From Cocos nucifera (Eukaryota > Streptophyta > Magnoliopsida > Arecales > Arecaceae): 64,000 nucleotides of DNA. The translations under genes and the position numbers were made by a program. Numbering within the stretch: position 1 is the first letter of the stretch; each line of letters begins with the position of its first letter. Location of the stretch: positions 1 to 64,000 of the forward strand of contig QRFJ01006106.1 of the NCBI GenBank assembly GCA_006176705.1. Direction: 5' to 3'. The notes under the pieces were generated by a model. The model was given only the letters and a program-made list of their open reading frames with translations. It made no database searches and was not told the origin of the DNA. Shown one piece after another: positions 22,052 through 34,691 of the stretch.

Positions 22052-23284
22052 ATGGTGCTGAAGAAAAAGCTCTGCACTCATCATAGGATCACGCCACTCC
22101 ATCTTCGATCATACAAGTGGAGGATAAAGAAATGCTCGGATGCTACTGAGCAGGCTCAATCAAGTTCGATCTCTATTTCTCCTGCAACATCACCACCTTC
22201 GTTTCCTCCTCCTTCGGCCATACAAACTGCAAGTACTCCTCCATCTCAGGTCACTCCTTTGGCCACCCAACGCTCCACTCCGTTCACCACTCCCATACAA
22301 CCTCCATCTCAAGTAACGCCTTCTCCTTCAAAAGTGATACCATTTTCTTCTAGGGTAGAGACCATAGAAAGAAAGATAAACTTTAGTTTTCTGGAGAAAT
22401 AAGAATTTGAGATCGGAGAGTGCATCAAATTTCAAGGGTGGGAGTACTTATGTTCACTAAAACTGCCCACTTATCCAAATCTTGTAAGAGAGTTCTATGG
22501 AAATGCAAGGATCGGCTCTTAATCTCTGAAAACTAAAGTTAAAGGGGTTAGGATAAACTTGACAATAGAAATCCTAGGGCAGTTACTAAAAACTCCAGTG
22601 GAAGGGGCTGAGAGTTTTGATGATCGCCAAGAAGGACTCCGTTTGCTATTTAACCAAGATGATGCCTTGGATTTTGAAGAGATATTAGCAAAATATTTCT
22701 GTACCAAGCATCATCTTCTACATCACATAGTATGCAATATCTTTATACCCCGAATTGGATGATTTGACTATGTGATAAGGAATGATGTAGGGATTCTTTA
22801 TCATATATTGAAGAAAGAAAAATTCAATTTTCTTGCCTTGATGATGAAGACCATGCAAGAGGCAGGAATGAGAGCAAAATCGACCCTACCTTATGAAAAA
22901 TTTCTTACTATCATATTCAGAGAGTTCGATGTAGATATGGAGGGTGAATCTTTTAAGAAAATGAAATACTTTGATACCTACAAAGAGAACTCCTTGAAGA
23001 GAATGGGTTTCAAGAAAAAAAATGGGCAGTGAACAAAAGTTGATGATGAAGAGAAACCTGTATCAGTGTCTGAGCCTGTGCCAAGATTTGTAGGTCCATC
23101 CGTTCGACATGCGCACTCTATCTGCCTTGAGGAGGATCAGGTTACATATATTATGCATCAAGTGGTTGATGAGGTGTCTAGTTGACTTCCTGCTTTGGTA
23201 GAGCATGCTGCGGAATGTGCCATTGCCAGGCATCATCACTAGGCTACGATCCGTCCTCCTAGAGTCATCATATTTCTATCTTAG
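22052..23284 (+). pseudogene. Third ORF of Sirevirus S (env-like position), stops but no frameshift
   Basis: A single frame runs from the ATG at 22052 to the TAG at 23282-23284, about 410 codons, interrupted by about six in-frame stops (near 22400, 22519, 22760, 23030, 23182 and 23239) but no frameshift. The first 100 residues are basic, then rich in Ser, Pro and Thr. From about residue 120 the pattern YPNLVREFYGNAR, later VKGVRINL and LLHHIVCNIFIPR, resembles the 'putative plant transposon protein' domain that I recall from plant retroelement proteins. I see no clear membrane segment. Sireviruses can carry an extra ORF here, called env-like; its function is not established. Element and position are sure, the family match less so. 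Confidence 0.7.
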
Positions 23285-23829
23285 ATTTGGCCATCTTATC
23301 ATTGCATACCCTTGAGCTTAAAACCTATTTTGTACTGGATGTGATATCTATAATGGTTTAAGCTTCTTTTGATATTTTGATATATGCCTATTTGGCCTTA
23401 TATTTATGCTTAAACTTTTGCTTACATATATGAATGAAACTTCTTATTTTCCTTCTTCAATATCTCATATCATTTGATGTACTGCTCTTGATTGACAATA
23501 GCTATCTTTTTGATAATGACAAAAAGGGTAAGAAGGATAATATAAGTGTAATCTAAAAATTCAATGTAAAAGAGCTCATTTCAAGCATTTATTAATCCAA
23601 ATAAGAGAAGATGTATTTTGTAACATCAAGAATCAATTGACACACATTAAGGGGGAGTAAATACAAAAATTAAAACTCAATTTGAATAGATTATATCCAG
23701 GGAGAGCATATAAAATTTGATATGGCATATATGAATATATTGCATATAAATTGATTGCATGAAAGTTATTTTGATATTTGAAAGAAAGGTATACTCAAAA
23801 GGTTTTGTCATCATCAAAAAGAAGAAGAT
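23285..23829 (+). other. Non-coding 3' region of Sirevirus S with purine tracts
   Basis: There is no coding signal. AAGGGGGAGTAAA at about 23648-23660 is the G-rich purine tract characteristic of Sireviruses. AAAAAGAAGAAGAT directly before the 3' LTR (about 23816-23829) is a second purine tract at the usual primer position. Confidence 0.7.
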
Positions 23830-25351
23830 TGTTGACCCTTGGACTGATTTTGATGATAACAAAAGCATTTGAGTATAATTTGTTAAGTTACTAATATTGT
23901 TTTTGATGATGCGTAGTTAAATTTCAAGCAGTTATAATGATATAAGTCACTTCTATCAATCAAATGAAGCATCATCAATCAAGAGGCTTTTGAAAAAAAT
24001 TAAGACTTTACACATCATAAAAATAATGGATAATGAGAGATGAATTAAGTTTAAGAAGCAAGTCAAGCCTACAAAAGAAATTAGAGAAGAAAGGCTATTA
24101 AAATTCAAATGGCATGCTTAGCATGAATCTTTGTCGACTAAGATTATAGGTTAGTCGACTATGTCTCAGAAAATAGCAAAGGTAGAAAACATAGAAAAAT
24201 GAGATTTATGAACCCAAGGGACTTAGTCGACTAAATCTTAGAAGTTAGTCGACTATGTGTTAGAAGATTGTAAAAGATAGACAGCATAGAAAAATAAAAT
24301 TTTTGGACTCAGGAAACTTAGTTGACTAAGTCTCAGAAGACTGCAGAAGAAAAAAAGCACAGAAAAGGTTGCAGTTGAGGTGCAGGGGACTTAATCGACT
24401 AAGTCAAAGAAGGTTAGTCGACTACGTCACTGTAATGGCTAGTTTTTTTCAGAATTACATTTTTTCAGTCCTAACTTTTTCTCAATGGCTAGATTTTTTT
24501 GTCCAATGACTAGGACATTAAATGTAGCTTCTTCAGAGGTTTTAGAGTGGTGGAAAGGCCTTAGAATATATAAGGAACATTTAAAAACTTCAAAAAGAAC
24601 TTTTTGCAACTAATATTCACGAGCCGTCAAGCCTACACCAAGTGCTTTCATTGTGAGAGCTATCAAGTGAAGAGAAGGATTCATTTTTTTGAAGATTCTT
24701 TATCCTTCTAATCAACCTCAAATTGAGAGAAGTCAAGATGCAAACATTGAAGAGCTTCACTAACTTCTCTCAACCATTCAAGAAAAAGAGCAAAGCAATC
24801 AAGCCTTCCATCTTCCAAACTCTTCTTCTTTGGGCTTCATTGAGTTTTTCTTTCTAAACTTCTTTTAATAGTGTGATTGTGTAGTATTTAATTACAAGTT
24901 TCTTAGGGTGAGAAACTTGGGATTGGTCCAAGCCTAAAGTTAGACGTTGTAAAGGTTTGATTGATGAACCTAGATCAAAACTAATTAAAGTTAATTGTCA
25001 GCCCAAAAAAATAATCATTATAGAGGTTGTAGTTGGTGAGCCTAGCTCAAAACCAACTAGGTTGGATTGTGAGCTCAAGAGAAATAATTAAACTATAATC
25101 AATTGAGTGATTATAGTTGAACTCTCAAGTGATTCACTTGAAGAGTGGACTAGGTGTCAAGGTTGGTGCCGAACCATTATAAAAGCTTGGTGTCTTTTGC
25201 TTGTATTGTGTTATTTTCATTACTCTCATTCTATACTTAAATTTCACATTATTTCATCAAGTACTTAATATTAAAATTTAGCTAAATTAGTAATTAAAAT
25301 TTTTAAAACACCCAATTCACCCTCCTCTTGGGTGGCCTTCCTTGGGCAACA
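23830..25351 (+). repeat. 3' LTR of Sirevirus S
   Basis: The LTR starts TGTTGACCC, ends GGGCAACA and is followed by TGTTC, the target duplication. It carries the palindrome array, the CAAGTGA inverted repeat near 25126, and TATAAAAG at 25178-25185. Confidence 0.93.
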
Positions 25352-25356
25352 TGTTC

Positions 25357-28269
25357 TAATTCAAGCTATGAGAATAGTTCAACTTATTCTCAATACTAAT
25401 ATTATTTCTTTAAATGAATGTCATTATTGCCCTTCCTTTCTGATGAATATAATCTCTATTAGCCTTTTGGCCAAAGATGGTTATCATTTATCTATAAAGA
25501 AAGATTATTGTGGTATCATTATAAATGATGTTACAATAATGCAAGGACAATAAAAAAATGGTATTTACATTTTAACATAGCTTATAAGTGCAATGTAGAC
25601 TTCTAGTAAACATCCTAGATTAGATAATGTCTCTGATATCTACCATGGCACTGTAGGCTATGTCATATTAATAAGAATAGGATAAATAGGTTGATCCAAG
25701 AGAGAATCCTTGAAGTTAGTGATTGTGAATCACTTTTAACCTATGAGTCCTATCTTCTTAGAAAAATAGCCAAGTCACCTTTTACGAGAAAAGGTGAGAA
25801 AGCCACTGAGATCTTAGGTCTTTTACATATCGATGTATGTGGACCAATGAGCACAAGTGCCAGAGGTGGATATTTCTACTTTATCACTTTCATAGATGAT
25901 CTATCCAGGTATGGATATGTCTATTTGATGAAACATAAGTCAGATTTATTTAAAATATTCAAAAGATTCCAAAGTAAAGTAGAAAAATAAACTAGGAAGA
26001 ATATTGAAACTCTTTGATTGGATCGAGCAGGTGAATATCTATCCAGTGAGTTCTTGACATATCTTGGAGTGAATGAGATTCTCTCACAATAGACTCCTCT
26101 AGGAACACCATAGCATAATGGTGTATCAGAAAGAAGAAATCTAATCTTGTTAGACATGGTTCGATCCATGATGGGGTTTGCTTGTCTGCCTATTTCATTT
26201 TGAGATTATGATCTTGAGACTGCATATAATATATTGAATAATGTACCGAGTAAGTCTATCATAAAGACTCCATATGAGATATAGACTGGATGTTGGCCTA
26301 CACTCTCTCACCTATGGGTTTGGAGTTGTCTGGCCTATGTCAAATATTTGAATACAAATAAGCTTGTAGCTCGGTATGATAAGTGTGTGTTAAGGATTAC
26401 TATTTCTACCATGCTGATGAACAAAAAGTGTTCATCAGTCTTAAGGCAATCTTTCTAGAAAAAAATTTTTTTGGTGAAGGAACTATTGCCTCTAAGATTG
26501 AACTTGATGAAGTTCAATAGGTAGAAAGACTGACACCTATAGCTGAACCTGAGTCTGATTTGATTAGATTAGATTTGAAGCCTAGTGTACCTGCACCGTT
26601 AAGGTGATTCGATAGAGTACCGCATCACCCGAATAGATATATGGTTTCTTGGTCTAGAATGGTGATCCCATTAAACTCGATGAGAATGATAAGGATTCGA
26701 TCACCTATATAGATACTATGCAGAGATCTGATTCTGAGAAATGGTTTGAGGCCATGAAATCTGAAATGGAGTCCATGAAGGTCAATAATGTGTGGATATT
26801 GGTTGACCCACCTGAAGAAGTTAAATCTATTGGGTGTAAATGGATCTTCAAAAGGAAAAGAGGCGTAGATGGAAAAGTGGAGATCTATAAAGCCCATTTG
26901 GTTGTCAAGAGGTATCGTCAATGTTATGGTATTGACTATGATGAGACATTCTTTTTTATGGCAATGCTCAAATCCATTCGGATAATGCTTGTGATAGCTA
27001 TCCATTTGGATTATGAGATCTAGCAGATTGATGTGAAAATAGCTTTTCTGAATGAAGAGCTGACCGAAAAGATGTATATGATACAACCTGAGGGGTTCAC
27101 ATCCATAGATGAATCCAAGGTGTGCAAGCTTCAGAGATCCATTTATGGATTGAAGTAGGCATCTCGGAGTTAGAACATACATTTTAATAAGGTGATCAAA
27201 ACATATGACTTCATTAAGAATGGAGAAGAGCCCTATATTTATAAATTGATAAATAGTCCAACAGTGGTATTTCTTATCTTGTACGTAGATGATATTCTCT
27301 AAATTGGGAATGGCATCTCTGCATTGTAGAGAATAAAAATTTGGTTGTCATCTCAGTTCTCTATGAAGGACTTAGGTGAAGCATCCAACATCCTAGGGAT
27401 GAAGATCTATCAAGATAGATCTAAAAGGATGCTTGGGTTATCCTAGTCCACGTACATAGATACTATGCTGATGAGATCCAGCATGGAGAATTTCAAAATG
27501 AGCAATCTCCTGATAGGCTATAGAATTTCTCTCTCTAAGAAAGATTGTTCGACAACTCCTGAAGAGAGGGAGCGTATGAGTAGAGTCCCATATACTTCAA
27601 TAGTGGGATCTATCATGTACGCCATTATATATATGAGATCAGACGTGGCATACTTACTAGGAGTAATAAGTAGATACCAGTCTGAATCTAGAAAAAACTA
27701 CTAGAAAGTGGTTAAATCCATCCTTAAGTATTTGAGAAATACTAAGGAGCAATAGTTGGTTTATGATGAGTTAGATCTGAAACTTGTGGGGTTTATAAAC
27801 TCTAACTTTCAATCTGACCATGATGATAGTAGAAGCATGTCGGGATATATCTTTACTCTGAATGGTGGAGTTATCTACTAGAAGAGTTTCAAGAAGCATA
27901 CTATGGTAGATGTGATTTGTGAAGTAGAGTATATCACAGTATCAGATACCATGAAAGAAGCTATGTGGCTGAGGAAGTTTATCACCAAGCTTGGAGTAGC
28001 ACTCTTCCTAGATGGTCCAATCCTGCTCTACTACGATAGCACTAGTGCCATAGCTCAGACAAAGGAATCAAAGGCACACCAATGGATGAAACACTTTCTA
28101 TGCCGCTTCCACCTAATCTGAAAGATCGTGGATTGAGGTGACATTAACCTTCAGAAGATCAATGAAAAGGAGAACCTAGCTGCCCCCTTCACTAAAACCC
28201 TAGTGATAAACGAGTTCGATAATTATAAGTCAAAGATGGGTATTAGATACTATGTCGAGAGGCTTTAGG
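25357..28269 (+). pseudogene. pol: Copia A pol: late protease, integrase, RT, RNase H
   Basis: Copia A resumes after Sirevirus S. Visible in order: the segment after protease (LNECHYCPSFLMN near 25410), a broken GAG-pre-integrase, integrase (FITFIDDLSRYGYVYLMKHK near 25885), HNGVSERRN near 26117, RT (CKWIFKRKRGVDGKVE near 26838; YVDD at 27282-27293), and RNase H ending near FTKTLVINEF. Many stops and a frameshift or small deletion near 26380-26400 break it. It resembles copia B closely in pol though the LTRs differ. Confidence 0.9.
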
Positions 28270-28281
28270 TCAAGTGAGAGT
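28268..28281 (+). promoter_or_regulatory. Polypurine tract of copia A
   Basis: GGTCAAGTGAGAGT lies directly before the TGTTAG LTR start. Confidence 0.6.
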
Positions 28282-30788
28282 TGTTAGAAAATATGTACCA
28301 AAGTCAATCATCAGTCTATTGATGGTTAAGTTATATTATAATTATAATTTATTTATCAATTAATAAAATATATTTTTGATATTTTTTTCATCATAAGTTT
28401 TCATCTTCTAATGAATTTCATTGTTGTCATGGAGTTCTTAGGACTATTTTGATTCGATAAAGAGAGGATTTATCGATTAGTTCTTAAAATTGTTCACGAT
28501 CAAATGATAGGCTATTAATAAGGATGATAGTATCTATTGAGCATAGGTCCCTGTATGCCATATAGGTTAGTTGTCCTCTTAACCAAGGAGTGTGGAGACA
28601 CTAGTATGATATATAGGTAAGATGTAGGGATACATCGTCACTGAACGTGACCAACTCCAGAGCATTCTACTACCGAGAGTGTCTCTGATGGTATATAGGT
28701 ATAAGTGTCTCTTAGATCTGAGATCACCACAGTAGCTTGCAAACAACTCACTATAATTTGGTATCAGATCAACTAAATTTTTAATTCAGTAATGGAAAGC
28801 TTCTGGGCATAGTCAAGTACTTACAAAGTTGGTGTGTGATCAAGATGGGATTGACCACTCCAAGAGTTTGAGAAGGATGTATCACTATATTTCAATATAG
28901 CAAAATCTTAGCTAGAATAATCTATAAGATGGATTTGATATTTTAAAATATAATATCGACAATCTAATCAGAGTTGATAGTTGAACTCTCATGTGTCCTA
29001 CGAGCATTTTGGTCAAGGGGATGAATTATATGGAAACTATATCTATATGGGTTCTAAGGATGTTTTTCTACACATTTGACCTATCCAGCCATCGGGTATC
29101 ATTGCTAGATGGTCACTTTGATTGATATAGAAATTTATTTCTATGCTACCATCTTAGATTCAAATGTATGAGGTTACACACATTAGAGTTCATGATCCAA
29201 CTAGATGGTTGATCAACGATTAAGAATCGTTCTAAGGTTAAACAACCAATACGATTGATGTTTAACCTAATGCAAAAATTGTAGGAGGATTGATTAATAA
29301 TTTGATTGCTAATTGGCTTAATTTGATTAAGTTAGAAAATTTAGATTAATTTTAATTAAATATAATTTAATTAGATTTGGTTTGGACTTAATTGGATCAT
29401 GTTCAATTGGTTTCTTGGATAAGACAAGTGCAAGGAAGAACTAGTCCTATTGCGACAAGGACTTGGGTCAACCCAACTTTCAAATTTGATTAGAAAATTA
29501 AATCAAAATTAAATTAAATTTAATCTAATTTAATTAGGCTCTTAATTGGATTAAGATCTACTCTAATTGGGTTCAATAAATTCTTATTTGATTTGGTTCA
29601 AAAATCATGTTTGACCAGTTAAATTAGAAGTCCTAGTGAAACTAGGACTTCTTTCCTTGCACCACTTAATATCTCACGCCCACCCCATGTGCCCAAGCCT
29701 ATTTTATAGGATTTTTTTATGGAGAACCCTTTCTCTCAGGCCTTCACGTATGCCTAATTTCCTCCCTTCTTTCTTACATGGCAAGTGGTTATGGACCAAG
29801 TCAAATTTTGAGAGTTGTTTTTAAATCAAACTCTATTTGATTGAGTTTGTTGCAAACAAAATTTCTTCTTCCTTATGCTGCCCATACTCCTATTTTTTCT
29901 CTATATTTTTCATGGAAATTAGAGAAGTTTTGTGCAACAAATTGTGGTGGTCCACGCTAAGGAAAAAGGAGGGGGCGCCCAAGAGTTGGGCACCCCAAGT
30001 CTTGCCCTTTTTGGTCATTCCTTGCTATGTTTTTGACCTAGACAAGGAGTCTATCCTAACTCTCTATTTAAAGAGAATTTTGGACTGAATTTTAGGAAAT
30101 CTAGATCATTGAGAGGGCTCTTGGGTGTGTGAAAATAAGTGAGAGAAACCCTTAGGGCATGGGGATTTTATTGACACCAATCTAGGTGTCTAGGTGAGAG
30201 AAAAGAGAAGAAGAAGAGGGTCTTCTTCCAGGATTCTTTTACTCTTCCTTTTTCCTCCTCTTTCATAGAGATTTTCATGTATTATTTTAGATCAAAAGTT
30301 TCTTCTTTTTTTTATAACTTTTTGGAGTATCCAAGTCTTGAAGAAGGAAGCACTAGATCGATCATCGAAGAAGGATCAGCATAATACTAGCATCCTATGC
30401 TGATTTCCTGCATCAGACTTCTGATTGAGGTTCGTGGACTCGTGTGGACATGTCTTAGAGGCCAGATACATGTGCAGCTTGGAGCTTCATCTTTCAGTCC
30501 AAATCAACAAGTTAGAATGTCTAACTTGTATAAGTAATATAGATCTGATCTATTATTACATACCTACATTAGATGTAGTGTAGATGCATGTTGATATGAT
30601 CAACATATTTTTCTTTCTAGTATTTTTAATTTTTGATTTAATCTCATGCTATAATCATGTAATAGGATCTTAGATCTAGGGGTTCTCTGATTTTTATGAA
30701 ATAAATTTTGATTTATTTTAGTCTTCCTCTACCTGATCTTAAAAAAATTTCAAGATCTAGCCCTGAAACCCTAGATCTGGTTCCTTCA
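28282..30788 (+). repeat. 3' LTR of copia A
   Basis: This 2507 bp LTR runs from TGTTAGAAAATATG to CCTTCA. Its last 138 bp match 2002-2139. The conserved block (TTAGAGGCCAGATACATGTG, then CAGCT) is at about 30442-30480. Small open frames near 29636-30088 have no recognisable product. Directly after it begins unrelated viral sequence, so 30788/30789 is an insertion boundary; the matching left flank is outside the window. Confidence 0.88.
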
Positions 30789-31650
30789 CCTTCTTTCTTA
30801 TTAGGAATAGTTATTGGTAAGCTTATTATTGCCCATATTCTTCCATTTGTCCAGCATTTTTGTTCTTTTAGAACATTAGCTATTTGGTAGATGTCAAGAT
30901 AGTTGTCAATTATGTAATTTTTTGGATTGAAGTCTTGTATAGGATCTGAGGAAGATCTTATTTGAGTTGCCAGGATGTGGTCATCTTCTTAAGATAGATG
31001 GATGTCATAAATTTAAAATGGGGAAATAACAGACACCATTTTTCTTTCTTCTATTCCACTATAGATCCTTATTCTCAATCACCTCTAATATCTTCTTGCT
31101 TGAAGTAAAACAGTAGAGATGACTTCTGGGAACATACCAGTTAGGAAGATGGAGTCAACTGTTGCCATCCTGACAAGTTTTTTGTAGAGGGCTCTTATTT
31201 CTGACTTGCTATTTTTGTTGATGTTGGATATTGAGAGTTTTGGGCATGAACACCATTCAATAATAATGTGCCTAGAGAGGATTTTGAGTAGTTGCTGGAT
31301 TTCATCAGGTTGAATCACCTTATGAAGGATGATATCATGGACTTTAGGTGGCAATACCTTTTGAACTGCCTTCCAATAGCCAATTCTTTTTGCCCTGACT
31401 GTTGGTGATGTTTCTTTTGAAGGGGTAGTTGAATTTTTTATGGAGTATCAGCAAATTGTTCAGTATCTTCTTGGGAGTCTTTTTATGTTTTTGGTGGACT
31501 AGAATGCTTAGAGGTAGAATTTTAAAAAGTTGACTATTTTTCAGTGGCCATTTGAAAGTTTTTCCTAAGGAATTTGTGATAGAGAAAATTAGAGGGGGAA
31601 TGAAGATGGAAGATTGGAAAATCATGTGTGAAAATTTGTTTTGAGACTAG
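30789..31650 (-). pseudogene. Pararetroviral remnant: reading frame downstream of RNase H
   Basis: Two minus-strand open pieces (31625 to 31344 and 31354 to 31085) follow RNase H in the viral direction and continue in broken form to the copia A boundary. Recognisable short stretches are WPLKNSQLF and LTGMFPEVI. I recall such a second ORF of unknown function downstream of the polyprotein in florendovirus-type endogenous caulimovirids; that assignment is inference. Several stops and a frameshift make it inactive. It is cut off at its 3' end by copia A. Confidence 0.55.
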
Positions 31651-33170
31651 ATCTTTTCCCAAAATAAATTTTGCAGACTAGCAATCAATTTGGAGTAAAA
31701 ACTTTTGGTTTAAAAGTTCATTTTAAAATTTTAAAACACATAAAACTATCGATAAAACTTCTTTTTTGATTATTCAATATTTTCTTTGGGTATCATTGTA
31801 GATGCCAGAATGGTATTGGACAAGGATTCCTGTGTCTAAGAGATCTACCTCAATTTTGGGTAATTCTTTAATTTAGATTTTGATGGTTTTTAGATCCTTA
31901 TAGTTAAGGCTATCTAGGAACCTTTGGAGTTGTTTTTTCTCTAGAATTTGGTCAGGAAATTTAGAGGCAAATTCTAAAGACTTTTGGATGGGTTTCATGG
32001 ATCTTTGGTTCATCTCATATCCTAGGAATCATATTTAAGTTTTGAAAAGGTCCATTTTGGTTTTTGAAAGGACTAGGCCACTCCTAGTAATTTCAAAAAA
32101 AGTTTCAAGGTGTTTAAAATGTTGGTCAATTATTTTAGAGAATACTAAGATATCATCAATGTAAGCAATAATAAATTTAGTGTAAGGAGTAAAAATTTCA
32201 TTGATAATTATCTAAAATTCTAAGAGAGCATTTTTGAGGCCAAATGGCATGACCTTCCATTCAAATTGGCCAAAAGGGATAGTGAAAGCTATTTTGTATC
32301 TATCCCTTTCACTTATTTGGATTTGCCAGAAACCTAACTTAAGGTCAAATTTTGAGAATATTTTGATTTTTGTAATCATGGTTAACATGTTTTTTTTTTA
32401 TTTTGAATTGGGTACCTTATCCACTTTAAGGCAGTGTTTAAGGGTTTGTAATTGATTACTAGCCTAGGGACTCCTTTTTCTATTTCTACTATTTTTTAAA
32501 CATAGAAAGTAGCACGGAGATCTACTAGGTCTAATAAGCTTTTTGTCCAATAGAAATTGAATTTTTTTCTTTTTTTTTTGTAATGCTCTAGAACTTGGGT
32601 ATTTGCTTGAATGGGCCTTGTCTTAGTAGGTATCAGTTTCTTATCAAAGATGTTTTCATAGGGAAGGTCCACTATGTATTTTTTCCTAGCTTAATAACCA
32701 TTAGGTAGGTTAGAATAATTTTGTTTGATTAAATTTTCCTTGAGAATTTGGATTCCATTTTTGATTTGTTATATTTGGAGTTGGTCTTCAATTCTTTTAA
32801 AATTGATTTCTTCTTTTAAGTATTCTAATTATTTTTGTTTTCTTTGAATCAAGTTTACAGAGCTGTCTTTAAGGAGTTGAAGAGTTTTATAGAAGGATGG
32901 ATGGATGAATAGATCTTGACCTAAGAATTTTGCTTTGATTCCTCCTTCATCAACATAGAAAGGTTTTATCATATTGAGGAAAGGGGTTCACAAGATTACC
33001 ATTTGGTTTAAGTCTTTGACTAGTATGAAGGGGGTCTTCATACAGACATTGTTATTGCAGACTAACATATTTGATAATTCGTATTTGATTTTTAGGTCTG
33101 AGCCACCGGCAGTGGTAATTTTTTTTTTGGTTTTTTTAAAAAACTTTGTAGGGATTAACCCTTCTTGGAT
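31651..33170 (-). pseudogene. Endogenous caulimovirid: protease C-part, RT and RNase H remnant
   Basis: On the minus strand the protease segment after the catalytic site comes first (GLIPTKFF near 33165, then FILVKDLNQ). RT follows: FEWKVMPFGLKNA near 32240-32283 and the catalytic AYIDDILVFS with YIDD at 32152-32163. RNase H includes YHSGIYNDTQRKY near 31770-31815. MPFGLKNA plus YIDDILVFS is the caulimovirid pattern, clearly different from the copia RT motifs nearby. Numerous stops and frameshifts, especially between 32300 and 32900, show a long-dead copy. The solo LTR at 33171 separates it from its N-terminal part. Confidence 0.85.
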
Positions 33171-34686
33171 TGTTGCCCAGAGGTAGCAACCCAAGAGTCG
33201 GGGGTGAATTGGGTTCTTATAAAATTTTATCCAAATTTAACTCAAAATAAGTGTGTCCTTTGATTTTAACTTAAGTGGTGTGGTTGAAATATATGCAACA
33301 TAAGCAGCGGAATTAAGATAACAAAATTAAATAATGAAAGTAAAGCAAGAATTAAAAGCATGCAAGGAATGTGAAGGAAAAGAAGAAAAGAGCACAGCAC
33401 AAACACATAAAGATTTATAGTGGTTCGGTGCAACCCGTACCTATGTCCACTATTCAAGCTTCCCTTAAAATTTTTACTATAATCTACTCTTGATTACAGT
33501 GTATTTATTTTTTCAGGATCACAATCAAACCTAGTTGACTTTCACAGGAGCATCAACCAAAATCTAACACCATTAGTTTTTTGGATTCACTAATGATCCA
33601 GTTGGTATTAACCTTGGCTCACCAACTACAACCATACAATGATTATTTTTTTGGGCTAATAATCAACCTCAATTAGTTTTAACATTGGTTCACCAATCAA
33701 ACCATAAAACGTTCAATTATAGGCTTAGATCAGCCTTTATCCCAAGTTTCTTTTCTCCAAAGAAACTTGTAAAAAAAATAAAATATAATTTTAGCATAAA
33801 AGAAATGAAAAATAAAAATACTCTTTTGAAGCGCGAAGAAGAAGCTGAATGATTGATATTTTGAAGCTTGACTTCTCCTCGATCAAAGCTTAAGAGGATG
33901 TGAAGGATGTTGGAGAAGATCACACTTGAAAAGCTCTCATTTCTGTGCACTCTATCCCTCTCTTTTTTCCTTTCTCAGTGATATTCAATAACCCTCTCTT
34001 AGTTTGAAGATTTTCTCTTGTTAATCCACTTTCTTACTTTCTCCATTGAGTCTCTAGTCTTTTATATGCTTCAAAGTAACTGGAGAGTGAGTTTTGACCG
34101 TTGGAGGCTTTGAAATAGTTGTTGGAAGTCATTGTGAACAAAAAGTTAAAGTTCGGAATAACTAGCCATTACAGTCACTAGGTCGGCTCAGTTTTTCACT
34201 GAGTTAGCTCAGTCTAACTAGGTCGGCTCAGTTTACAACTGGTCAATTAAGTATCAGTTTACTTTAAAAATTAGCTTTCTATTTTTTTATTTTTTGAGAC
34301 TGGGCCGTCTAAATTTTTGACTAAGGCAACTAAGTATTGAGCCAGCTTAGTTTTTTACTGGGTCATCTAAGTTTTCAACCTTCAACAATTTTGCATATTT
34401 TTTTGCATGAATGGCTTTTTGTCTTCAACTATTGAGGGCTTTTTCCACCTTGATTTTTATGGTCTTTCCCACCATTGAGGCTTCCAAAAACTTATTGTTT
34501 GAGCTTTATTTGAGCATTTAAAATTATTCTTTTCTTTGACTTTTCTTCCTATGAGAGAATTTCTTCTATGGATAATTTTTTCATTTTAAGTACTTGGAAA
34601 GTCCTACATACATTTTTGAAATACATGATTAGATACATAATATACTCAAGGTTTGGCAATCATCAAAATCAATCATGGGGTCAACA
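33171..34686 (-). repeat. Solo S-type Sirevirus LTR inside the viral protease
   Basis: This minus-oriented LTR of 1516 bp has plus-strand ends TGTTGCCC and GGTCAACA, the complements of an S-type end and start. A perfect target duplication, TGGAT, flanks it (33166-33170 and 34687-34691). No internal sequence is present, so it is a solo LTR left by LTR-LTR recombination. It shares the start, the GGGGGTGAATTGGGT end block and the GGTTCGGTGC region with S. Its palindromes are a different version (ACTAGGTCGGCTCAG, ACTGAGTTAGCTCAG) at about 34180-34380. Confidence 0.92.
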
Positions 34687-34691
34687 TGGAT

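Larger units (their letters stand above)
15550..25351 (+). mobile_element. Sirevirus-type Ty1/copia element S, complete, 9.8 kb
   Basis: LTRs of 1543 and 1522 bp flank a Sirevirus-style interior: single-frame gag-pol, two zinc knuckles with a coiled-coil stretch between, a third ORF after RNase H, and a GGGGGAG purine tract. The 5' LTR start is mutated (TATTGACC for TGTTGACC). Target duplication is TATTC at 15545-15549 against TGTTC at 25352-25356. The host is the protease-to-integrase region of copia A, which resumes at 25357. LTR divergence is about 10-12 % by eye over 160 bp. Confidence 0.93.

Noticed and set aside
22052..22402. Pro/Ser/Thr-rich 116-residue ORF as a host gene
   Set aside because: It is the start of the in-frame third ORF of Sirevirus S, inside the element boundaries.
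29636..30088. ORFs of 62 and 83 residues in the copia A 3' LTR
   Set aside because: They have no domain, are not kept in related LTRs and lie within LTR boundaries.
31344..31625. Minus-strand 93-residue ORF as a host gene upstream of copia A
   Set aside because: It directly continues the viral RNase H region in direction and spacing, so it belongs to the pararetroviral remnant.
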